The position numbers and the translations under genes were made by a program. DNA of 64,000 bases from Aquila chrysaetos chrysaetos (lineage: Eukaryota; Chordata; Aves; Accipitriformes; Accipitridae): the NCBI RefSeq assembly GCF_900496995.4, contig NC_044011.1:7038041-7102040 (forward strand), written 5' to 3'. Shown piece after piece: positions 1 through 11,600 of this stretch (the stretch's first letter is position 1; every line of letters begins with the position of its first letter). The notes beneath the pieces were generated by a model. It worked only from the letters and a program-made list of their open reading frames with translations, had not been told where the DNA came from and made no database searches.

Positions 1-1240
1 TTCCAAACACATTAAGGATAAGAAGTGAGTGAGGACTAGTCAGCATAGATTTATGAAGGGAAATCATGCTTAGACTACATGAAAGCCTTCTATGACGAGA
101 TGACTGTCTTGGTAGATGAACAGAGAGCAGCAGATGCTGTTTACTGTCCTCTTAGTAAGGTTTTTGACACTGTCTCCCATCACATCCTCGTGGACAAACT
201 GAGGAATTACGGTCTAACTAAGTGGACAGTGGGGTGGATTAAAAACTGCCTGAACTTGTGGGCCCAGAGAATTGTGTTCAGTGGCATGAAGTTCAGTTGG
301 AGGCCAGGCACTAGTGGTGTATTACAGGACTGAATTCTAGGTCTGATGCTTTTATCCTCATCATTAATGACTCAGATGATGGGACAAAGTGCACCCTCAG
401 CAAGTTTGCAGATAATACGGAACTGGGAGGACTGGTTGGTAATCCAGGGGAGTCTTGACAGGTTGGAGAAACGGACCAACAGGAACCTCATGAAGTTCAA
501 CAAAGGGAAATGCAAAGTCCTGCACATCGAGAAGAATAACCCCAGGCACCAGGACCGGCTGGGGACCGGCCAGCTGGAAAGCAGCTTTTCAGTCAAGACC
601 TGGGTGTTCTGGTGAACACCAAGTTGAATGCAAGCTGGCAGTGTTCTTTTGTGGCAAAGAAAGCTAATGGTATCCTGGGCTGCATTAGGAAGAGCACCAC
701 CAGCAGTTCAAGGGAAGCGATCCTTCCCTTTTACTCAGCACTGGTGATGCCACACCTGGAGTACTGTGCCTGGTTCCCCAGTACGAGAAAGCTGTGGACA
801 TACTCGAGGGAGTCCAGGAAGGGGCCACAAAGATGATTCAGGGATTGGAGCATCTTTCATACGAGGAGAGACTAATAGAGCTGCAGAAGAGAAGGCTCAG
901 AGGGATCCTGTCAATTTGTATAAATACCTGATGTGAGATTCAGAGAAGATGGCATCAGACTCTTCTCAGTAATATCTAGTGAAAGGACAAGAGGCAATGA
1001 ACATAAATTCAAATGCAAGAAATTCAATTTAAACATAAGAAAAACCATTTTTACTGTGAGGATGGTTGAACACTGGAACAGGTTTCCCAAAGAGACTGTG
1101 GAGTCTGCATTCTTGGAACAATTTGAAAACCCAGCTGGATATGGACCTGAGCAATCTGCTGTATCTGACCCTGCTTTGAGCAGAGGAGGTGGACTAGGTG
1201 ATGTCCAGAGGTCCCTTCCAACCTCAGCTGAATTTCTTTG
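1..1240 (+). mobile_element. CR1 LINE fragment: end of ORF2 (reverse transcriptase) plus 3' part
   Basis: Pieces of a CR1 ORF2 frame can be read across several reading frames. One, near 79-330, carries the FDTVSHHILVDKL-type block of CR1 reverse transcriptase; a second, near 346-615, carries LMKFNKGKCKVLH; a third, near 612-836, carries VAKKANGILGCIRKS and a PHLEYC block. The C-terminal part (HWNR-type block) follows near 1070. Stops and frameshifts between the pieces show an old, dead copy. The element is cut by the left edge of the window. It lacks the usual 8-bp 3' tail repeats and ends near 1240 after the CR1-like GGTCCCTTCCAACCTCAGC stretch. Confidence 0.88.
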
Positions 1241-2857
1241 AAAACGACCAAAATAAAACACTGCTTCTTGCACATCATTTTAGACATTTACATCATTGTT
1301 ACGAGCATTTGAGTTACTCACCTTAAGGTGTCGTCATGAGTGAGAAAGAAGAAATTCACAGGTGCTCTTCACAGATACATTTAGTTACCTGCATAAAGAT
1401 GTGATGAAACTTTGTCTAGAAATGCCTCTCCATTGAGTATAAATCTATGGCAGCATGAGCGTGGACTGTAGAAGTCCAATTTTGGTTGGGTAAACCTCTG
1501 CCAGTACCACAGAGGAAAGTGTAAATATCATGTCAGTGAATGTGGACTGATCTTCACATCAGATTCTTTGTGATGTGGAAGCATCAGAGATGATATCTTA
1601 AACTCTGAGGTAGGAGGGAGTTGGGGGAATAATAGAGGTGACTGAGATGCCATCAGGTATCTGAGGCATCAAACGCAGAGCTATGAGTGATGAACAGAAC
1701 CAGCAGGAGATTAGTACTCTTCTGGAGTGTTAGCCACAAGGCAGGTGAGATCCTCCAAGGAATTTGAAATAGCACTGTACATCTATGTTTAGGTGCATGG
1801 CTAGCTTTCCTGATGTCTTTCACTGGCACACAATGACTATTTTATTGCAAAGGGTATTCTTATTTTAATTATCCTTTTATTTCTTCCAAGACAGTCTTGC
1901 CTTGTTCCCACAAAGAAGAGTTTACTCACAAGAAGGTATGTTCTCATACAGACTTGGTGGGTTATTGTGTTTCTTAGGGTTTTTTAATTATTTTTTTAAA
2001 TTTAGCATTCTTTTCTGCTTGCCCCATGTTTTCCTTAGGGGACTGACAGGAGTGTCAGCCAGGCACAAAGAAATCCAGGCCTCCTTGTCTCTCATACGTA
2101 ACGATTTGTGAGATGTTGAACATGTAACTGAAATAACCGCCCTGACATTTGGAGGGATTCACTTGTGTCAGATGTGCTTTACTAATGGGCTTCTGGAAAG
2201 TGGTGTAACCGTACTCTTGTGTAGCTGCTGTGGGCAGGGAATACAAGTGAAGCCTGCACCATGCAGATTCAAGGCTCACACTCACATTCAGGTCCAAACT
2301 TCCTGCCTGTCCACACTGCCTGTGAGTTAGCGCTGGCTCTAGATTGTAATATGCCAGCTGATCTTTCCACCTGGGAAACTCAGGGACAGCAGGGTTGGCA
2401 GAGAGGTTAAAAGCAGATCTGGCTCACTCTCATGTCTGCTGCTACAGGCAGTCTGTACACCAGTGTCTGTGGCCCTTTTGGTGTGAGAACTTAGACCTAA
2501 AATTTAGACACAAAATTCCAGAACAGGAATGGCTCAGCTCCAGTTCCTGAAATAAGTGCAAGTCAGCACTTACGTTATTCCAAACATAAATTTAGCAGAA
2601 GATAAATTATAGACTTCAAGAAAAAGAAAGTGAATTATAATATGACCTTTCATGGAGCTGTTATTCTGTTCTCTTTCTCCTTTTGTAAAATACAAATTTC
2701 CCACAGAATTTTTTTGTTTTGTTGGTTTTTTTTGTTTTTCTTCCATACTGACACGTTTGTACAGGCACACACAGAGAGCATAAAATACCAGATAATGTGT
2801 TGTTTCATGTTGGTGACTAGCTGGTGACCAGCAATAGGACATGAGGAAATGAAATGA
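1241..2857. other. No recognisable gene or repeat
   Basis: AT-leaning sequence between two CR1 fragments. The short open frames here have no family signature and no convincing splice context. It is probably intronic or intergenic DNA upstream of the PLA2G4C-like exons. Confidence 0.5.
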
Positions 2858-3113
2858 AGCTGTGTCAGGGGAAGTTCAGATTGGACATTAAGAAAAGGTT
2901 CTTCACTGAGAGGGTGGTCGGTCAGTGGAACAGGCTCTGCAGAAAAGTGGTCACTGCACCAAGCCTGTCAGAGTTGAAGGAGTGTCTGGACAACACTCTT
3001 AGTCATATGGTTTAGTTTTAGGTAGTCCTGCGAGGAGCAGGAGATTGGACTTGATGATCCTTATGGGTCCCTTCCAACTTGAGATATTCCATGATTCTAT
3101 GATTCTGTGAAAT
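2858..3113 (+). mobile_element. CR1 3' end fragment
   Basis: Typical CR1 tail order: the AAGTTCAGATTGGACATTAAG block, a GTGGAACAGGCTC-type block, GGTCCCTTCCAAC, then the terminal direct repeat ATGATTCTATGATTCTGTGA. The fragment is strongly truncated at its 5' end. Confidence 0.92.
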
Positions 3114-3164
3114 GTTCACATGGAAAATGTAGATTTTAAGGACTGTGAAATACAAAATGCATTC

Positions 3165-3745
3165 TGTCCTAGTTTCAGCTGGGATAGAGTTAACTGTCTT
3201 CCTAGTAGCTGGTACGGTGCCATGTTTTGAGTTCAGTATGGGAAGAATGTTGATAACACTGATGTTTTCAGTTGTTGCTAAGTAGTGTTTAGACTAAAGT
3301 CAAGAATTTTTCAGCTTCTCATGCCCAGCCAGCAAGAAAGCTGGAGGGGCACAAGAAGTTGGCACAGGACACAGCCAGGGCAGCTGACCCAAACTGGCCA
3401 ATGGGATATTCCGTACCATGGGACGTCCCATCTAGTGTATAAACTGGGGGGAGTGGGGGGGGGGGATCGCTGCTCGGGGACTAGCTGGCTGTGGATCAGT
3501 GGGTGGTGAGCAATTGCACTGCGCATCATTTGTACATTCCAATCCTTTTATTATTGCTGTTGTCATTTTATTAGTGTTATCATTATCATTATTAGTTTCT
3601 TCTTTTCTGTTCTATTAAACCATTCTTATCTCAACCCATGAGTTTTACTTCTTTTCCCGATTTTCTCCCCCATCCCACTGGGGGGGGGGGGAGTGAGTGA
3701 GTGGCTGCGTGGTGCTTAGTTGCTGGCTGGGGTTAAACCACTACA
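3165..3745 (+). mobile_element. Solo LTR of an avian ERV (581 bp)
   Basis: The element starts TGTCCTAGTTTCAGCTGGG and ends GGGGTTAAACCACTACA. It is flanked by a perfect 5-bp target duplication, cattc, at 3160-3164 and 3746-3750. A TATA-like box lies near 3437 and an ATTAAA signal near 3613, followed by the T-rich U5 and a G-tract. A second copy of the same family lies at 48687-49271. No internal retroviral sequence adjoins it, so it is a recombined solo LTR. A 5-bp duplication fits an ERVL-type or related integrase. Confidence 0.93.
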
Positions 3746-4494
3746 CATTCCCACAGTATTCTTGGTAATACTGGAAGAAAGCACACCAGGCTTCACTCAA
3801 ATCATCATTATATTTCTTATTCCTTCATGTATGTATGTATGTATTTATTTTAAAATTCAAAATGGGAGTGAAGTATTTGAAGCATATTAGAAAATTCCCA
3901 TTTACTCCAAACTATATTTGTGCTCCTCCTCCTGCTACTTTGTTTCATGGAACTTTTCTTCCAAGATGAACACAAAGGCCATCTCAATCCTGGTATGGTT
4001 GTGCAGCTGCCCAGATGTGAATTCTCAGGGTTAGTTGTTTTTACTGTCAACAGAGAGAAATACTCACTTTGGCACATGGTTCCTCTCACCAGCTTAAACT
4101 TCTTTAGCATAAGAGGAATGAGGTTAGTCTTTCTACAGATTCCGCTGAATGCAGGGACTACATCTTCACTAATTCACGTGTCAGTTACTGGCTAATCAGG
4201 TGTTCAGTAAGATAAATTCGGTAAGATGTAACTTTCATCTTATCTTTCTTAGGGAGCAATTTAGGTATCTTCACTGTTTATGAGGCTGCTCTTCTTCTAC
4301 TAGACCTTCAGTTGTGTGCTGTAAGTGGGAGCGATCCTACAGAAGTCTTCAAGAAATTGTTGAATATATGGTCAGGCAAGTGAATGATGCTAAGATTTCC
4401 AAGCTCTTGTGTTCTCAGTAATCTGGTTTTACAAATGGCAATTCCTTTGTTGTGCATTCTCATATTTTCATTTTCTTCTTTCTCCCTTTCTAAG

Positions 4495-4623
4495 AAGACA
4501 AGGAAAAAAGTGCATCCTACCAACTGTGCATTGAAATGCGTAATACCTGGGCAATGAAAAAAAAGGAAGAAAGAATGGAAAGCTGTGCTGAACTGGCCAA
4601 AGAGATAGAAAAGGAATTTGGAG
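4495..4623 (+). CDS. Tentative upstream exon of the PLA2G4C-like gene (GC donor)
   Basis: An open stretch preceded by a pyrimidine-rich acceptor (CCCTTTCTAAG) and ending in GGAG followed by GCAAGT, the strict consensus of GC-type donors. Read in phase 1 it encodes a charged, Lys/Glu-rich peptide (EERMESCAELAKEIEKEFG). Its phase fits the next candidate exon at 4788. I cannot align the peptide to known cytosolic phospholipase A2 proteins, so membership in the gene is inference from phase and position. Confidence 0.35.
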
Positions 4624-4787
4624 GCAAGTACTGTACACTAATGCTTATCATAAGGATGATGCCCTCTCCATCCCAGGTAGAAATGCCTACCTGCATTTGT
4701 AGTAAAAAGTTGCCCTGTAGGTTGCCATGTATCTGTTTCTTCAACGTGACTGTTTTTTGTGCTTTTTTTTCCACTTGACCTCCTCAG

Positions 4788-4850
4788 CGTTTCTTGGAGA
4801 AGAAGGTACTCTAGGAGGAGTGTTACTACCATACCGTGAAATCCTCCTAG
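4788..4850 (+). CDS. Tentative small exon of the PLA2G4C-like gene (GC donor)
   Basis: A 63-nt candidate exon, 21 codons, phase 1 at both ends. It is bounded by TCCTCAG and by CTAG followed by GCAAGT. It reads LGEEGTLGGVLLPYREILL. Removing or including it does not change the frame. No family match is visible, so its reality depends on the splice signals alone. Confidence 0.33.
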
Positions 4851-5679
4851 GCAAGTTTATCTCATTTTTAGTATCTTTTATTACTCTTTGTATTGTATGT
4901 GCTTTGAAAAAATCCAGCTTTGGAGTTTTGTGAACTTGAATTCCAGTGTAAAATCTTGGGTGCAGCCACTGTAGGAAGATCTGGTGAAAACCATATTGCA
5001 GAATACTTGCCAGTGATATTCTCATCCAGGGACTAGTTTCCAGTATTCACAAAGCTTTCAGGTCTCATGAAAGCATTTAGAATCTGCCTACCTAAGCAAA
5101 TAGAATAAGAGGCCTAATCCTGAACAGTCACCATTTCTCACCTATCTTTGCTCCTGACTGAGTTGTGTTGTCAGCAAGACCTCTCAGACATCCCAAACTG
5201 ATGAAGTATAAGATCTTGGCAGCTGCAGGTAGTGGATTACTGAGTAGATAGCTGTTGGACCCCTAGGGTGCCTCATTTCTCAAGCATCATTTGGAACTTC
5301 CATCACTAGAGGAATTCTGAAATAAAAAGTCATGAACTAAGACATCCTAAAGCAAAACTGGGTTTTCATTAACAGACAACTCCATTCTTCCCGTGGGGTT
5401 TTTTTTTTGGCAGCTGATCAGCATTTCTGCCCCTTTACCTAAACTGAAGCTTGTTTAGAACAAACTGGACTCATTTAGCTTATATCTGCAATATTTAATA
5501 GACTCAGTTGTGGGTGAAATGAGGATTGTTTGGATTTGTCTCAAAGAGAGCAGGAAGAGGTCTAAGCAAGACACAAATAAGTTGCAGAGTAAATTTCACG
5601 CTGAAACTCCTCAAATACGTTCGCACTGTTTAGCTGGTACATTACCTGTTTAGATCCAGGGCTCTGCTAGTTCCATCAG

Positions 5680-8600
5680 CCACAGTGTATGGGCAGTTTT
5701 TGGTCAGTTCCTTCTGGAGTGAACTGACTGGTACTCCGAGATTAAATCTGGACATTGCAGATGGGTCTTTTTTCTCTCCAATGCCTGTTGCAAGGAGTGT
5801 GTTCACAGGTAAAGCCTGGATTGTCTGTGTGTGCGCAATACCGTTCTCCAAACTCTTTCACTGGGCTGATCTTCTCACGTTCTCTCACATGATCTCTTGA
5901 TGCCCTTATGGCTCTCCACTAATATCCCCCACCTTGTACAGGTCATTCTACTGGGCTGTAGCATGGCTCTCGCTTTATTCAGGGTACTGTCAGCTGGAAA
6001 GAAGATGAAGAGGAATAACAATCCCTCTGAACCACAAGAATGCTGTAGGAGGCCCAGAAAAGATCAGGCCTCACTCTTGTACAGCACTGAGGTAACCAGT
6101 CCACTCCAGAGCCTGCAAGCCTCAAGCACAGTGAATGTGCCAGCTGGCATAGGGCCCAAGGCCTGTATAGTTTGTGTCTTGAGTGGCTTATTCAAATCTG
6201 TTTCAGCTGTACTAAGATTCCATTGCTTAATGTTTGTTATTTGAACTAGTGCAAAGCATAGTTCTTCCTCTTCTGAAGCACTCAGGCCTTGGCCCTCAGG
6301 CTGTCTATACACTATCTGCACATATGTTCTTCTAACACCACTCATCTCCCCCAGATTTTGTTGCACCAGTTGAAAAGTGAAGTTCTCTAGATTCAATTAT
6401 GTTTTGAATTTATTTTCTCTTCCCAGGCTCAGTGCAGGATATCAGTGAGATGGTGTTGAAAACGATCCGATGTGCATTGACCTGGAAATGGGGAACGACG
6501 AATAACTTCCTTTACAACTGCCGTAAGAAAATCCAATGAAATCATGGTTTGTTTATATTCAGAAAATACAGAGTGGCTATGCTATCCAGCTAGATCTATG
6601 GGATGCATGGGGTTTAGCAGAGCTTTTATGCTGTGTTTGTGTGATGTTAAACCAAGAAACCTGTCTTTGCCATTTACCATCTTAAAATGGTGAGTTAGAT
6701 AGCTTTCCTTTCCAGGATCCACCCTCTCTTAACATCATCCCATTATAGGCAGCAAATAAACTAGTCATAAACAGAATTATTTCACACTACGGGAATCCAG
6801 ATCTGCAACATCATTGCAGGTATATAAGCTCACTTCTGTCATGTGAATACAGGCATCTAATGTCCCACAAACTGCCCTGCGTACAAGGGACAACAGCATT
6901 AAGTTGGAAGACCCATAGGACCCCTGTGCCCTTTTGGAGGAGAACCTGGAGGACACAAGAAGTAAATTAAGGAGTTGGAACTGGACAGCTAAGTTTATGA
7001 AATTGAGTTATGCTCCTGATGCATGAGCAGTAACATTGGTCTCTAGATTCCATTGCCTGCACCAGCTGGATGTTCACTTACAATAACGGAAGCTTTGGCA
7101 CCTAGCACATAAGTAGAAACCTGCATTTAGACAACTGCAGTTAGGTGTCATGATATCTAGCTGGCTTATGCATTCATTCTCCTCTCAAAGATCTTCTAAT
7201 CTTAAAACTATGGGTGCATAGTCCTAGGGGTGTGATTTCTTGACCTTCAAAAAGCCCATCAGGAATTCTGGTCTGCAACTGACCTTAGCCAGAGAGAGAG
7301 GTAGGTCAGATGAATGTGGATTCCTCTTGTCAGAATACAGCTGGACATCTGGTTGGGCAGGAGAGGCAAGGAGAGGTAGATTTCAGTACATTTTTGGGGT
7401 GTATCATCAGTGAAGACCAATGTACTCTTTTGGGGCTGGTCATGTATATATTTATTCATACATGTCTTTATGAGATCTCATTGCTTTTTTTCATTTGATT
7501 AGCTAACTTTCAGTCCTCTTACCTGGTCAAAACCAAACTCATCTCTTTGATTGATGCTGGCCTGGCAATAAATTCTGCCTATCCTCTGGTCCTTCGAGCA
7601 GAGCGGCGAACAGATCTGATAATTTCCTTTGATTTCAGCTCTGGAGATCCTTTTGAGGTACATATGTGGCTATGGCTTTGGAGACCCTCCTTTGGGGTCA
7701 GTGGGCTGGGGACTGCAGAAATGCATTACAATCATTGTCAAAGCACTTTTCAAAGAAGTGTCTGAACAGATTCTGACAGGTTGGTACACTGACCATCACA
7801 TTGTTCGGGCTTCTTTTCTAGGTGGTTGGCAGAAACAGATACTTTTAGAACATGAGCCATTTTGTCTGTCTTGCTCACCGGTGTTGTATGGTAACCTACA
7901 AAGATTATCAAGCTGTCAGGCTATCAAGGGTGCATTAAGGGGAAAGCTCACAAATTTCTTATCCTCCCTTTTTGCCTTAGGGCTGACTAGAATTTTTCTG
8001 CCTGTAAGTGATACTACTTCTTCCTTAAGGGCAGTTGATAACATCCATCAAAGAGAACCTCATCCTGCTGACCAGGATGAGGAAACAAGGTGTTGACGTT
8101 AAATTCTTCCATATTGTTGGGGGAATTAGGTGGGGGAAGGACACTATACAAAACTATACAAAACTATCACCCTTCTTTGCTGTATTTCCTTCCAAACATA
8201 GTGTTTGATTTGAATCAACCTCCAAAAGAAATTCCAAGTTGATGAAGTTAAGTGCCTCATAAGAATTTAAAATGTGCTGGTATATCTCATATTGCTGCTT
8301 CTCTGGGTATTTTCAGAGTGGTCACTTTAGGGAGAATGGAGGCAGCTGCATCTGGAGTCTCTGGCTCCTTTGGGCTTCTTACAGTAGGATTTGAAAACAG
8401 ATTAACTGATCTCTTCAAGTGCCAATTTCCATTTGACTACAAATAAGATTGTCAGGGAGCAGCAAGAGCCAGCTCATCCCTAAGGCACAGGGAGCCAAGC
8501 TCAATAACATGACAAGCAGGGCAGGAGCCTCACCAGCCAGGGTCCAGCCCTGCAGCGCCTGGGAGAGACAATCAGGGCAGGTCTGAGGATGGCAGACGGG

Positions 8601-11600
8601 GTCAATCAGGACTCCAGATTATCAGGCAATGCCATGGTGAAAAGGCAGGTCCAGGGTCAAGCTGGGAAGTCAGTCCATGGGTCAGGGTGTGGATCAGTGG
8701 AGTCCATGGATAGGCACATCTGTGCCTGAGCTGAACACTGCTACTTGTACAACATCAGTGAAGACCCTGGACCAATGGGAAGGGTACGGGTGGAAGCCCC
8801 AGGACCATTAAGGCCTATTAGCTCATTCAGGACCCTGGCAGTAGCCTTCCATCCCAGTAAAGTGTTTCCTCATGCTTGGGAGGTCTGGGTTCAGAAGGGC
8901 CTTGCTGTAGAGTGATTTCGTCGCTGTAGTTGTCAGTGAGCTGTTTCAGAGGACACAGAGCCAGGGCAGGGACTAGTAATTGGGAAGGGAACACGGCACG
9001 AGAGATTTGGTGTTGGGTAGGAGTGTTCAGGCCAGGGTCCAGGCTGGATTGAGAGTGAAGAGGGTAGGGCAGGGGGGCCCTCTGAGCTGCCCCTGGCAAG
9101 CCTTGGAGGGTTGGCAGGCTTGAGGAAGGACATTGCTCAGGAGCCTGGGAATGGGTAGGTGGTTGTCAGCATGAGGATATCAGAGCCCAGGGCCAGGATC
9201 AGCCCTCAAGAGGAGTCATAGTGGCAAGGTCCTGCACAGGTGTCATCCAGGCCCCATGGTGCTTGGCACAGGACGCAGGAAGGCCTGAGCTAACTGGCAA
9301 GGCCAGCTGCTCCTGAGGGAAAGGGAGCCAGGCATGATAACAGAGCAGACAGGGCAGGGCCTTGCCAGCCAATGCTCAGTTTCACAGGGTCCAAGTGAGT
9401 CAAACAGGGCATGCTTGGAGATGGCAGTCAGGTTCAGACAAGGGTTGGAATCATCAAGCAAGTTTGCTGCGATGAGGCAGGTCCAAGGTCAATTCCGGAA
9501 GTCAATATGGAGGAGGGTTGGTGGCAGCAAGGATCAGGTCTGCTGAGGGTAACCAGTCCAGTGATCACTGGGCAGGTCCGTAGTGATGACACCATTCCAA
9601 GTTCAAGCTGGAAAGTCAGCCTTTGGGACAGGGCCCAGATCAAGAAGGCTAAGGCACAGGCATGACTGTGTATCATAGATTAACCCCAGCTGGCAACTAA
9701 GCACTACACAGCCGCTTGCTCACTCTCCTGCGGTGGGATAGGGGAGAGAATTGGAAGAGTAACAGTGAGAAAACTCATGGGTTGAGGTAAAGCCAGCTTA
9801 ATAGGTAAAGCAAAAGCCCTGTGCAAGCAAAGCAAACAAGGAATTTATTCACTACTTCCCACCAGCAGGCAGGTGTTCAGCCATCTCCAGGAAAGCAGGG
9901 CTCCATCACGTGTAATGGTTACTTGGGAAGACAAACACTAGAACTCCGAACGTCCCTCCCTTCCTTCCTTTTCCCCCAGCTTTGTATACTGAGCATGACG
10001 TCATATGGTATGGAATATTCCTTTGGTCAGTTGGTGTCAGCTGTACCAGCTGTGTCCCCTCCCAACTACTTGCACTCCCAGCCTCCTCACTGGTGGGGTG
10101 GTGTGTGAGAAGCAGAAAAGGCCTTGACTCGGTGTAAGCACTGCTCAGCAATAACGAAAACATCTCTGAATTATCAACACTGTTTCCAACACAAATCCAG
10201 ACCGTAGCCCCATACTAGCTACTGTGAAGAAAATTAACTCTATCCCAGCCAAAACCAGCGCGCTGTGGCTAAGCAGGAGACCAGTGCACCTAGGACATAA
10301 CTCATGTAGGGGTTGAAGACCAAGGCCTGAGATTAAATGGAGCTCATGGGCCCATGGGAAGGATCTGGTCCTTACCAACTCACACCTCAACAAGAATGAA
10401 GGAAAAGGGGTTTGGAAAACGTAGTTCTCCAAGGAAGAAGAGCAGAAACCCTTATTAGAGATAAGAGAAGGCCCTATCAAATGCAGAATACTTTTTGACA
10501 GTATTTACCGCAAAACAGATCTTTTGCCTTTGAGTAGATCTGGTACCAGTATCTGTAAGAATTTTGCTCAGTTTCCCTTTGCGTAGTCTTTTTCTTCCTA
10601 ATATACTCAATTTCCTTTCTCCTTTTATAAACAAATTTCATTACAAACAAGTATAAATGTACAATACTGTTTCTGTAATTGCTTCTGTTTAAACATATAA
10701 GCCTAGGGGATGAATCTGGGGGGCTTGAGTTAAAAAAGAACTTGTTAGGCTTTCAAAATGTTATTACTATTTGGTATCATTCCAGGAAGATGCTGTGAGA
10801 AGTTTGATTGTCTTTTGTGACTACAAGAGTCATCATGTCTTTAGCTACAACTCCGCCTTTTCCCAATAGTGGTTAAGGACAAGTGATAAATCTGTAGAGT
10901 TTAACACCCGAGACAATTTGGTGTTGTGACAGAAATACCAAGGTGGCAGTAAGTGCCTGTCTATGGGAGAGTCCAGTAGTGTTCTTAGTGCCTAAGGCCC
11001 GATCTTTAGTTGTGAAGTGCTTTCTTTGTGGAGGGGTTGTTGGAATGAATTGCATAAGATGCCTTTTACTCTGGGAAGCTTACATAAAGTGGCTATTGTT
11101 CACCACCCTTGTGCCATCTAGAGCAGAATATTGCAAACCCATTCAGAGAGTGAAAAGGACTCAAAGGTTGTTCCTTCTCCTCAACTCCTAAACAGTTGGG
11201 AGTAATATTTCTCAGGGACACCACAGAAAATCTCAGTTTGTGCAAGCTCCCAACACACCTACCCCAGTCAATGCTTTCATGGGAAATCAAGCCAACATTA
11301 AAGTTAATGTGTGTCTTGAATCAGGTGGGTTATTGTCTCCCTTTGATGGTCAGATCCACATAAGTGACACACAGCAAGTGTTGAATTTTGTCAGAGTGGT
11401 AGAGCAACAGGAGGGGTAGCTTTGGAAAGTAAAATTTGTTTTGAAAGTCTGTGGACCTGGTGATGTCTTCAGACTGTTTTATAGATGCCAAATCCCTTTA
11501 ATTTTGACATCTTTTAGCGTCAGCCACATTGCCTTTGTGGGTGTAGCTGTAATTTGTTAAACAAAGATTCTTGCTAGAAGTGACCCTAGAAGTGAGTGCT

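Noticed and set aside
5942-6088. Candidate exon of the PLA2G4C-like gene with good TACAG and GAG/GTAACC borders
   Set aside because: Its phase does not fit either neighbour. The flanking exons join directly in phase 1, and reading it in that phase gives an early stop.
8354-8368. Plus-strand frame encoding GVSGS, the nucleophile elbow motif of cytosolic phospholipase A2
   Set aside because: It lies between the exon encoding DPFE and the next C-terminal exon, the wrong order for the protein, and the surrounding residues do not match the family. Chance.
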